Below are positions 21,962 through 31,600 of a stretch of 42,413 nucleotides of DNA, in pieces (positions within the stretch are counted from its first letter, which is position 1; each line of letters starts with the position of its first letter). A program made the translations under genes and the position numbers. The DNA comes from a virus: positions 1-42,413 of the IMG/VR virus record IMGVR_UViG_3300042861_001014. One strand, given 5' to 3'. The notes below the pieces were generated by a model that saw only the letters and a program-made list of their open reading frames with translations, had not been told where the DNA came from and made no database searches.

Positions 21962-22064
21962 TATAAATATATATATATTATATTTGTCAAGTTATTCCCT
22001 GAACTATACACTTATAATATACAAAAATAATTTTATTAATCAACCTTTTAAATTAAAATTCATT
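21962..22064. promoter_or_regulatory. Divergent promoter region
   Basis: This 103-nt AT-rich spacer separates the minus-strand late operon from the plus-strand island, so it must hold start signals for both directions. On the minus strand TTTGTATATTATA (22025-22013) and further down TTGACA (21989-21984) are visible. The 13-mer recurs upstream of the gene at 21197. No perfect TTTG / TAnnTTTG pair was found. The exact start points cannot be given. Confidence 0.45.
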
Positions 22065-22256
22065 ATGAATAAAATCAACCCTTTAATTTTTAGAAACAGG
22101 TTCAATGTAGAAATTCTACCAGCAGAACCATTATTTGGCATTAAGTTTATAAACTGTGATGTGCTATGTGAAGATGATGAATACCGTCTAGTTAGTGGTA
22201 TAGAAATTGGCTTTATTTTTTTTACAATCAGTTATGCAAATATGCATAATAATTAA
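22065..22256 (+). CDS. Small hypothetical protein
   Basis: 63 residues from the ATG at 22065 (MNKINPLIFRNRFNVEILPAEPLFGIKFINCDVLCEDDEYRL...). The frame is open back to 21984, but that would cover the divergent promoter region, so the later ATG is preferred. Beta-rich, no motif. First gene of a three-gene plus-strand island between two minus-strand blocks. Confidence 0.55.
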   Translation: MNKINPLIFRNRFNVEILPAEPLFGIKFINCDVLCEDDEYRLVSGIEIGFIFFTISYANMHNN

Positions 22257-22265
22257 ATATAAAAT

Positions 22266-22511
22266 ATGAAACAAATATTTGAAAAATATAAAAATATGCA
22301 AGTAGTGCATGATAAATATAAAGGAGTTGTATGTGGATACAATGATTCTCATATAATTTTAGCTGTAGAAACAAAAGATGATAAAAACTTTTGGAGAAAG
22401 CTAGAAAATCCATGGATCATGGAAGAATATAAAGATGTAAAATATAGATACATTTTTGAAGATGAAAGAGAATTAATAAAACAATTTAAAAATGAAAGAA
22501 GTAAAAACTGA
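22266..22511 (+). CDS. Small hypothetical protein
   Basis: 81 residues; an N-terminal beta-rich part (MQVVHDKYKGVVCGYNDSHIILAVETKDDKNFW) that resembles a small SH3/Sm-like barrel, and a charged helical end. No confident family. Its end overlaps the helix-turn-helix gene by 20 nt, so the two are probably translated together. Confidence 0.65.
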   Translation: MKQIFEKYKNMQVVHDKYKGVVCGYNDSHIILAVETKDDKNFWRKLENPWIMEEYKDVKYRYIFEDERELIKQFKNERSKN

Positions 22512-22782
22512 TAATAATCTTTTAACCATCCAGATGATGTCAGATAAAACAGGTTTATCAAAAAAAATATTTTATTCTACAATAAAAAAATTAGAAATAC
22601 CTGTAAAAAGAATTACTGGTATAAATGGTTATATATTTACTAATGAACAATTTAAAATGATGTGTACTGATGATTTTATTTTTGAAAAAATGTATGATTA
22701 TAATTTAAGAGATTACAATAAACCACCTGTAATAATAACTTATCATGTATATGAATCTAAGATGAATTATATGGATATATAA
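22492..22782 (+). CDS. Helix-turn-helix DNA-binding protein
   Basis: 96 residues; residues ~11-58 (LTIQMMSDKTGLSKKIFYSTIKKLEIPVKRITGINGYIFTNEQFKMM) have the layout of a MerR/excisionase-type winged helix-turn-helix, with TGLS as the turn, a recognition helix, and a GYIFTNEQF wing and strand. The rest is short and polar. It is likely a small transcription regulator, and the dyad repeats directly downstream (22853-22918) are one possible target (inference). Confidence 0.65.
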   Translation: MKEVKTDNNLLTIQMMSDKTGLSKKIFYSTIKKLEIPVKRITGINGYIFTNEQFKMMCTDDFIFEKMYDYNLRDYNKPPVIITYHVYESKMNYMDI

Positions 22783-22800
22783 ATTTATTTAATGTATAGA

Positions 22801-22845
22801 AAAACCATCACTAAGTCCTTTTTTAAGGTTTAATGATGGTTTTTT
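22801..22845. terminator. Bidirectional intrinsic terminator
   Basis: AAAACCATCA (22801-22810) pairs with TGATGGTTTT (22834-22843). The stem continues through TAA/TTA and an inner CCTT/AAGG, with T-runs after the hairpin and A-runs before it. It works in either direction, ending the plus-strand island and acting as a stop for the giant-gene operon arriving on the minus strand. Confidence 0.85.
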
Positions 22846-22852
22846 CACATAC

Positions 22853-22918
22853 TATAATATGTTTTTACATATAATTATAGTCAAATTTATATTATAATAT
22901 GTATTTGCATATAATTAT
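22853..22918. repeat. Two 26-bp direct repeats, each a dyad
   Basis: TATAATATG-N6-CATATAATTAT occurs at 22853-22878 and 22893-22918, 24 of 26 positions identical, spaced 40 bp start to start. Each copy holds the perfect inverted repeat ATATG-N6-CATAT. The second copy covers the stop codon of the 1,925-residue gene. The arrangement looks like a pair of operator or protein-binding sites. Confidence 0.7.
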
Positions 22919-25900
22919 TTAATGTAGAAATCTTGTGCTTTAATCATGTTGTCCCATTTTTGTATAGAATATAAAATAGGAACTACATCCGCCCAGTTTT
23001 TATATACTTTTAATTGACCTTTATTAGGTTTATTTTGATATACATATTCTGTATTAGCATAAAACTCCTCATCACTTTGATATAAATAAGCTAACGGTGT
23101 CATATAACTTAATGATATAGCTTCACCTAATTCACCTAATGTTCTGGTAGTTGCAATTGGTGATTTCATCAATGCATACTGTTGTTTTAAACCTTCAGGT
23201 AATGGTGTAAATGTTAATAATTCTTTATAAGTTCTATCTCCCTGTAGTCTTATAACATTTTTTAATCTTTTTGTTAATTCATCATCATCATCATCATTAG
23301 CTAATACACCGGCTAATATTGAATTTAATATGAAAACACTTAACATAATACCAATTTCACCAGTTGTTCTATAAAAACCTCTAAGTTTATCTTCAGCTCT
23401 TTGATCTAAATTTCCACCTTGTCCTGTAAATCCATAAGCTTCTTTAAAACTTTCATTATACTTAGCCGGATTAATACTTACATTACCTCTGACCATTTCA
23501 CCTTTAACATGGTTTAAAAATTTAAAGAAAGTTCTATAACGGCCTTCTACCCATCCTAAATTTTGATCAAAGTATTCTCTTCTAAATCTAGCTCTAATTG
23601 CAGGTGCAACCCACTTGTGAAATTGTGTTGCTAAGTTACCAAGAGTGTGACCTTGAATAACCATTCTATCTTCTTTAGCATAGTTACCGTGAATTTGTTT
23701 ATTCACCTCTCTGATTTGATTTCTTAAATCATATCTAAATTGATCAGTGTATGGTTGCTCACTACCATTTTTATTTACAATAGTATCATACCCAGGTATT
23801 AATTCATTCTTATGTGTTTCTGCATTATATTGGAATGCATCATAAAGAGATAATGTTTCTCCAGTTGCACTGTTTTTAATTGTAACATCCATAAGCATGG
23901 CCATACCAACTTTACTTTGTACATTATATTCAGCAGCATCTTGTATTACATAACCCCATTCTTTAAATCTAGACCAAATAGATTTGCTATCAAACTCAGA
24001 TGAATTTTCACGTATATCTGTAGCTTTATCCATCATTCTAAACATATCAACAAAAGCCTCATATTTAGAGTTAGGTTTATCAGCATTATAATCTGATTTT
24101 TTTAATCCTGCTTTTCCTAATGTAGCAATATCAGCAATATCAGTTAAGGCAGCACTTGTTCTATTTAATAATCCAGGGATACCTTGAACATTATATTCTT
24201 TAGTTGCTCTAGCATAATTTTGTTTACTAAAGTATCTACTACCTAACATTTCAATACCATTATTGATTCTACCCATAACGTAGTTGTTAAGGTTACCAAA
24301 TGGGTTAAATGCTACATAAGATAATGAAGATAGACCAATAAGCTCATCAGCAAGTTTATCAATCATTCCTTTTGTTGCAAGCTCATTGTCATAGTAAATC
24401 ATTGACATATATTTCTTAGCTCTTCTTAAAGCATTAGAATCAGAACCTTTAATTGTTCCTACTTTTTTAAATTTATTGTCAACTCTTGTTCCTGTAACTA
24501 TTAAAGGATCTGCTGGAGTATAAGTTCTATTTTCAATAACTTTTACCATAGCAGTAAGAGTATCTTCAATTTCACCCATTACTTCATAGTGTTCAGCCAT
24601 TGCACTAAACTTAAGTAAAGCATTAGTCATATCTTTGTTAAGTTCTCCTAATGAAGGTTGACTTCTAAGTTGAGCAGCTTTACCATTAAGTATTGCCAAT
24701 TCTGCTTTATATGCTTCCGGTCCAATTAATCCTTTTTTCTTTTTGTCTTGCAATGCTGTTATTTCTGTTTCAACATTTTTAAGATCTTCATCTACTCTTA
24801 ATTTACCTGTATAAAATATAGGAAGTGAGTCAACAAAATTACCTTGCTCATCAAGTAAAACATTTTTTTGTGTTGCAGTCTCTTGTGTAAAGTTTTTAAT
24901 AGATCTAACAGTATTAGCATACATTTTAGTTACAATGTTTGGTTGATCTTTTAATGTATCTAAAATATTATTTTTAACAATAGGAACACGTCCTGCCATT
25001 TGATCTTTAATACCTTGTGGTAATTTGTTTAATAATTCAGTTTCATAATAAGTAATAAATAAATTATAGAAGTTTCTTTGAGCAATACTTAATGCATCTG
25101 TTTTAGTGGTATCCATTAATGCAGCATACTTCTTACTACGCATATCTTGGCCAGATTCTGATATTTCTCTAGCTACTCTATATTGAACTTTTGGAGAACG
25201 TAATACTTGCTCTTTTGCAATTGCACCTGTTGGTTCACCATTAGTTCTTAATGCTTTAGTGTATGTACCAAAGTTATAATACTTAGCTTCATATATAGCA
25301 TAATCTCTATCTGAGATTCTTGGCTTTCTATACCAAGTTCCGTATTGTTTATTTTTAGATGGTACCCAAAATTCATATCTAGCTCTAGCATTTTTAAACT
25401 CATCAGTATATCTATGATATTCACCATCAATCAATTCTCCTTTATCATTTGATCCTTCAGCTTGAAAGAATTTGCTAAATGCAGCTTTCTTTTTAGCTAA
25501 TTCAATATTGTATTTAATATCTTCTGGTTTTGCTTTATCTAGATTACTTACATCTCTGTATTCATAGGGATTACCATTATCATCATAAAGTTGACTTCTT
25601 AATGATTGTTGCATAGCATAATATTGTTGTCCAATTTTTTGAGTATAAAACCCTGTAAATTGTCCATCTTTATCATACTCTAACATAAAATCATAAAGAC
25701 TTTGAAGATCTTTATTCCCTGAAAGTTTTAGTAACTCATTACCTGCAGTTCTAATTGCAATTTCTCTTTCAGCTATTTTATCTAATAATTTTTGTTTTTG
25801 GCTTTTATATATTTTATCCATTACTGCAAGTATGGTATCTTTTTGAGTAGCCATATCTTGCACATTTAATGCATCCATTGCAATATCCGGAGCCATAATT

Positions 25901-28692
25901 AAAAGATCATCTAGCATATCTTCTGTAAACATACTTCCTTGACCACCCCAATCATTAGTTGATCTAGTTCTAATTACCTCTTTTACATAATTAATAATTG
26001 CATCATTGATTAAACCATCATTGTTATTTGTACCAATAAGTTTATTTTGTTCAAGTTGCATTTGAAGAACCAATGTTCTTTGTGTAGCATTAAGTTCTTT
26101 AGAATCTTTAATGGAATACAAAGCCTCAAATGTACTTAAGAATCTATTGAAGTTTAAAGCATATGTAATATACTCAGGTTTATTTACATTAGCTGGATCT
26201 AAAACATATGCAGTAAATTTTTGCATTTGATTTAAAGAAGCTCTTAGTAAGTTAGTGTAAGTTTGAGATCTAGCAATTGGTCCTGTATTAATATTGCTAG
26301 CAATGTAAGCTAATGTACTTGCAATATCATCACGTGTTTGTTCTTTAGTTTTATCTCTATAAACATTAGTCTTAAGTCTATCCAATGCTTTATCTTGCTC
26401 TACTAAAGCCATACTATAGTTTTGTAGTGCATCAAAAATAGTATTATACTCTGGATATTGTTGAGCATCAATTGTATCAGCAATTTTTTCTAATGCTTCT
26501 ATATCTTGATCACCACGGTAGATAGCATCTTCTGCATTACCAATTGCTCTATCAAGACTTTCTTTTTCTGTATTATTCATTACAGATGGGACAAGCATAT
26601 CAACATATAATAAGTTTTCAGATAGTGGATGTTCAACTCTACCATCTAATTTAAAATTACCATTAAATACTTGTTCTTTTCCTACACCAGTTATATCTAC
26701 TTGTATATGAAATGTAATAGCACCACCGTCACCTTCATAAACAGTATAACCCATGTTTTCAAACATACGTCTGTAAAGATTTACTTGAAGATTATGTTGA
26801 GCTATAGTTGATAGTTTATCAACTCCATATAATTTTTTAAGATCACTACCAAGAAATATTTTTGGTGTACCATCAGGATTTAAAATAGGTTTTCCTTTTG
26901 CATCTAAAGCAGGCATATCTTCTTTTAATTCATATTCTTTTAACTCATATTTAGTACCTTGAGTTCTACCTGGTATTTTATTTTTTACTGCGTCAACAAA
27001 AGTTCTATCATAAATAGAATTTTTACTTGTCTTTAAATCTACAATTCTAATTTTACCATTCTTATCAATAACAACTAAGTCAGCTGTACCAGCAAGCTTT
27101 GTTGCTTCATCAAACACAACTACTTGAGAAATACCAACAGCACCTTGTGGAATTAACTGTGTAAGTTGTTCTTCCAACATGTTAAACATTTTTGCAGCTA
27201 GTTCTTCATCTAAAACTTTCATATTAGGAAACACTTCCTCAAATGATTGCTCTGATATAATTGCATCTAATAAAGCATCTACGTCATTACCAATGGCTAA
27301 GTTAAGTTGAACATCTTCTTCATTAGCAAGTTGACCTTTGATTGCTGTAGTAACTGATTTATAAATTTCTCTATTAGTAATATCTACATAGGTATGATCT
27401 TCTTTATTAAGAACTACAATTGTATTAGCAGAAGCAGTGTCACTTAAGTTTGCAGATAATGAATCTATTTCTTCTTTTGAACTAATAGCAACATGAAATA
27501 ACTTTTTGATTATTTCTTGTTGAATATTATTAGATTTATCCAATGCTTTGTTTACTATCTTTTGTTTTTCAGGAGACAGTGAATATCTTACTTTACCATT
27601 TGCTTTACTCTCAAGTTTAAACTGTATTCCCTCAGTATTTAAAAGTTTAGCAATGTCACTAAATGTAGTTTTATTATTTATGTCTTTTACAGATAAAGGT
27701 TTACCTGTAATATATTCATTTAAGTTATTAATAACATTTGCAAACCACTCCAGTGCTTGTTTAATTTTATCTAAAAACTTTTTAGTTGGAGTATTTTCAT
27801 ATTCTTTATTGAAATGTCTAGATAATGCTTGAGTTACTATTTCAAGATCTCTTTCTAATTGAGTAAAGTTTCTATTATCATCATAAGCTTCTGTAATAGA
27901 TTGAACCATTTCAGGAAAATTAATCTTAGCTTCTGCTAACAAACTATTAAACAGTTCTATATTATCTACTTTGATTGCATCAATAAAAGGGTGTAACATT
28001 TCTTCAATAGCAGTCTCATCTGTTACTCTTCCTTTAACTAAGTAAGCAATCCCGTCAACATAAAATGAATTTACTTCTTTAAAATTGACTTTACTTTTTT
28101 GCCATTTAGGTAATGAATTATAAAGAATTTCTGCGTCAGCAACACTAAGCATTTTAACTTGTATTTGTGGAAACATTCTTTTTAAATGCATTACAACAGC
28201 TCTAGATCTTGGTGTATCCCATGATCTAGATGATGGTAATATATCTTTAGGAGTAAATACATTTTGATTTACTTCTATTCTATATGTATTTTTAGTTGGT
28301 ATAATTGAAACAGCTTCTAAAGGAATATTGTTTATCTTTAGATATTGAATAATTTTATCACGGTTACTTTCTACTACTGCAGGATCAGCAACTCTATTAG
28401 CATAAAATACATTTGGATCAGAGACATTGATTAAGTTTAATCCAAATTCATTATGGATTAATTTTTGGTCTCTTAAATTATTTAATAAACTCTCAGCAAA
28501 ACTTTTTTGTTTTAATGCAAAAGCAACCTTATTATATTTAACAAACTGTTGTGCCTCAACTACAGTAGGAATAACATCTGTATTGTTTGCATCTTGCCAA
28601 CTATTAATAATATTATTTGTTGCAATTTCACTTTTATAAACTTCTTGTAAAGCTTTATACTCCGGTGTGTTTTTATTGGGACATCTTGCCAT
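22915..28692 (-). CDS. Giant virion/ejection protein with degenerate zincin and PD-(D/E)XK nuclease domains
   Basis: 1,925 residues. Around 225-300 lies a zincin-like domain in which the expected HExxH reads E230-E-M-L-H234, followed by helices with ERDLEIVTQAL, so the first His ligand is missing. Around 430-680 lies a RecB-like PD-(D/E)XK domain: D538 in AGTADLVVID, D552-L-K554 in IVDLKTSK, and a QxNLYRRMFE helix. The middle is long helical and coiled-coil sequence. Near 1770-1800 a hydrophobic segment (GIMLSVFILNSILAGVLA) is followed by a DDDDDE run. Starts 6 nt after the giant RNA polymerase gene stop. Comparable crAss-like proteins are packaged and injected with the genome, which I infer here. 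Confidence 0.8.
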   Translation of the reverse strand: MARCPNKNTPEYKALQEVYKSEIATNNIINSWQDANNTDVIPTVVEAQQFVKYNKVAFALKQKSFAESLLNNLRDQKLIHNEFGLNLINVSDPNVFYANRVADPAVVESNRDKIIQYLKINNIPLEAVSIIPTKNTYRIEVNQNVFTPKDILPSSRSWDTPRSRAVVMHLKRMFPQIQVKMLSVADAEILYNSLPKWQKSKVNFKEVNSFYVDGIAYLVKGRVTDETAIEEMLHPFIDAIKVDNIELFNSLLAEAKINFPEMVQSITEAYDDNRNFTQLERDLEIVTQALSRHFNKEYENTPTKKFLDKIKQALEWFANVINNLNEYITGKPLSVKDINNKTTFSDIAKLLNTEGIQFKLESKANGKVRYSLSPEKQKIVNKALDKSNNIQQEIIKKLFHVAISSKEEIDSLSANLSDTASANTIVVLNKEDHTYVDITNREIYKSVTTAIKGQLANEEDVQLNLAIGNDVDALLDAIISEQSFEEVFPNMKVLDEELAAKMFNMLEEQLTQLIPQGAVGISQVVVFDEATKLAGTADLVVIDKNGKIRIVDLKTSKNSIYDRTFVDAVKNKIPGRTQGTKYELKEYELKEDMPALDAKGKPILNPDGTPKIFLGSDLKKLYGVDKLSTIAQHNLQVNLYRRMFENMGYTVYEGDGGAITFHIQVDITGVGKEQVFNGNFKLDGRVEHPLSENLLYVDMLVPSVMNNTEKESLDRAIGNAEDAIYRGDQDIEALEKIADTIDAQQYPEYNTIFDALQNYSMALVEQDKALDRLKTNVYRDKTKEQTRDDIASTLAYIASNINTGPIARSQTYTNLLRASLNQMQKFTAYVLDPANVNKPEYITYALNFNRFLSTFEALYSIKDSKELNATQRTLVLQMQLEQNKLIGTNNNDGLINDAIINYVKEVIRTRSTNDWGGQGSMFTEDMLDDLLIMAPDIAMDALNVQDMATQKDTILAVMDKIYKSQKQKLLDKIAEREIAIRTAGNELLKLSGNKDLQSLYDFMLEYDKDGQFTGFYTQKIGQQYYAMQQSLRSQLYDDNGNPYEYRDVSNLDKAKPEDIKYNIELAKKKAAFSKFFQAEGSNDKGELIDGEYHRYTDEFKNARARYEFWVPSKNKQYGTWYRKPRISDRDYAIYEAKYYNFGTYTKALRTNGEPTGAIAKEQVLRSPKVQYRVAREISESGQDMRSKKYAALMDTTKTDALSIAQRNFYNLFITYYETELLNKLPQGIKDQMAGRVPIVKNNILDTLKDQPNIVTKMYANTVRSIKNFTQETATQKNVLLDEQGNFVDSLPIFYTGKLRVDEDLKNVETEITALQDKKKKGLIGPEAYKAELAILNGKAAQLRSQPSLGELNKDMTNALLKFSAMAEHYEVMGEIEDTLTAMVKVIENRTYTPADPLIVTGTRVDNKFKKVGTIKGSDSNALRRAKKYMSMIYYDNELATKGMIDKLADELIGLSSLSYVAFNPFGNLNNYVMGRINNGIEMLGSRYFSKQNYARATKEYNVQGIPGLLNRTSAALTDIADIATLGKAGLKKSDYNADKPNSKYEAFVDMFRMMDKATDIRENSSEFDSKSIWSRFKEWGYVIQDAAEYNVQSKVGMAMLMDVTIKNSATGETLSLYDAFQYNAETHKNELIPGYDTIVNKNGSEQPYTDQFRYDLRNQIREVNKQIHGNYAKEDRMVIQGHTLGNLATQFHKWVAPAIRARFRREYFDQNLGWVEGRYRTFFKFLNHVKGEMVRGNVSINPAKYNESFKEAYGFTGQGGNLDQRAEDKLRGFYRTTGEIGIMLSVFILNSILAGVLANDDDDDELTKRLKNVIRLQGDRTYKELLTFTPLPEGLKQQYALMKSPIATTRTLGELGEAISLSYMTPLAYLYQSDEEFYANTEYVYQNKPNKGQLKVYKNWADVVPILYSIQKWDNMIKAQDFYIK

Positions 28693-28698
28693 AGCTTA

Positions 28699-31600
28699 TT
28701 ATAAATTACATTGTTTTATTTGTTCAATAAATTCTTCTTGACTTGTGTATATACCTTTGTTATACATATCTATAAGATCTTCCAAAGATAATACATTATT
28801 ATTTAGTCTCAAGTTTTCTTTAGCTTGTGGATTTTTTTGAATATTAGTATCCCAAAAATTTTCAATTGCTGAATAATCACTTTCCATTTCAGCTGCAAAC
28901 TCTTCATACAATTCTCTTTCAAGATCACTCATTGAATCAAGTAAGGTAGTTTCATCAACACCAGTAGATGGTTGAGTAGATTTACTCCAAGTACCAATAA
29001 CCTGACCGTCAACTGTTACTTCAGAATAGTTATATCCTTTAGCTTCCATATTAGTATAAAGTCTTTTCTCTCCAGTATTATAACTACTAGCGTCAGTATA
29101 AGCTTTATTATCAGTAAGAATTGTTGCTCCTGCCTCTACAGCTTTAATAGCTTCCTTTATTGTTTTGTCTTGTTCTCTTTTTGCTATTTCAGCATTGCCT
29201 CTTAGTCCTGGAATAGATACAAATATTATATCATTACTAGAATAGTTACCGGTATTTGCTAACTTACCAGCTTGTTTTTTGTATGCCTCCGTTGAACTCC
29301 CTGTAATACCTTCTCCAAAACCTATAAACTGTGTAGCAATACTTGCTTTTATTTTAGCTTTCTTATCAGCTGTCTGTATAGGAGTTACTTCAAATAAGTT
29401 TTTCTTATCAAAGTTTTTAACACTAGTAGATGGTTGAGTAGGTTGTTTTGGTTCAGCATTAAGCATTGCTTCTAATGCGCTAATGTTTGCAATGTTATTA
29501 CCATTAATATTAACACCAAATTCATTTGCTTCAATATTAGCACTTTCATCATTTAAAGCTTCTAACTGAACCATTTCAGCAGCTGATAATGCATAATTTT
29601 CTTCTGCTCCAAAGTTTACACTATCTACATATCTATCTTGAGCTGTTGTTGTATTTTTAGTTTTAATTGAGTCTCTTACTTTTTTATATGTAGGTCTTTC
29701 ACCGAACATAAATCCAATTGGAGTTTGTTGATTAGAACCTTTTGTTTCTATTTCTTCATATACTTTTGTAGTTGACTCATCCTGAGTTGTAGACATATAT
29801 GTTTTATAAGAAATATAACCTGTTTGAAGATCTTCAATTTTATACCTTACAAAATCTTTAGGAGATGCTTTACCCATATCATCCCATTTGATTGTAACTT
29901 TATTTTTTTCAACAGTTACACCTTTAGGTAATAAACCAGTTTTGTTATTTATACTAAAAGTATATAGTAAAGGACCATTAATATTTGATTGTAAATAATT
30001 ATTAATAAAATCAGATTCTAATTCAGCTCTATTTAAACCAAATACTTTTTTGATATTTGTATCATCATCAGTTCTTAATGCTTTATTAGCAGTTTCAATT
30101 TGACTTAAATATGAATCCATGGTAAATGGACTAATAGCTTCTAATAAAGATGCATAACCAAGTTGTAACCCATCTTTAACCATTATGTAATTAATTATAG
30201 ATATTGCATCATTCTTAGTTTCTAATGAACCATATAGTTTAGCAAATGAATTTTGTAAGTCAACTTTTTGACCAGCATTCAAACTTCTAAATGTATTAGC
30301 ATTAAGCAAGTTCAAACCAGATTGATTTTTATCATCATCTGCTTTTTCACTTATTGCAAAGTTATCTAAGAAAAAGTTATTTTGACCTGCTTCTGTTGTA
30401 CGCATTCTATCAACTATATCATTAATTGATTCATATCCACCACCAGGGTAAATTAAATTATTATTTAATGTTGCTACAGATTGTGGATCATTATTTAATT
30501 TGTTTTGCTCATATGCTTTTATAGTTAAATATGATAACAAGTCTCTAGAAATTTTTGCTCTAGTTTCTTGTGTAAATTCAGTTGCATCAGAGTTTACATT
30601 CTCTAATACTTTAGTAAGTATTGCTTGAAAGTTTTCACTTGCTGATAAAAATGTTACTGGTAACAAATCATTTTTTATTTGATTGAATATCTCAAGATAT
30701 TTTGATTGCCATGTTTTACTTTTATATATTGGATTTAAATCCATAATAGCATCTTTAGCAAATAACTTATCTATTTGTTCAGCTTTTTCATTTACTGATG
30801 CAATATCTTTACCTAAGCCATTTGTTAATCCGGCTACAGCAGACATGTTACTTGTAAAGTCTTTAATCTCTACAGCATTAGAAAATAAGTTTAATATTGC
30901 AATTTTTTCTTTATCAGTTACTTCATTAGGATTATTAAATGCATCTATCAAAAGATTATCATTAACTTTAACAACTTCTGTAACTACAGTTTTATCTTTT
31001 TCATTTGCTTTTACACTATCAATTAAACCCGATAATATATTTTTAGTTATGGAAAGAACTCCAGGATCTAATTTATCTTTTTTGTTTAATGCTTGAGAAT
31101 AGATATCTTGTATTATTGGATTATTAATCAACAATAAAGATGTTTTAATAGGTACACCTAAAGCAGTTAAGTTACCTACAACTCCAAGAGCATGTTTATT
31201 TAAACCAAGTTTAGCAACAAGACGTTCTTTAGCATTATCCGTAACCATTGTAATTAATGATGATATAATATCTTGCTTACGTAATCCTTCTGTACCATTT
31301 GCTAATTGTTCTCTGGTTACTCCAAAGTTATCATAAGTAATTCCATTAACACTAATTACTGGACCCTTATCATTTATTGTAACACCATATTCAGTTAATA
31401 AACTTAAGTATACGTTAGGTAATACAATTGCTCCAATAGCAGCACCTTTATTATTTGTAAATGCTTTTATCTTACCAATAATGTTATTGATGTCAATGTT
31501 ATCTTCTCTTGAACGCTCAAGTAAACCTGGCAATAAACCTTTTGTTTCTTTTGTTCCTGCTAATTCATCTAATGCATCTTGTAATATTTTTAAACTAGCA

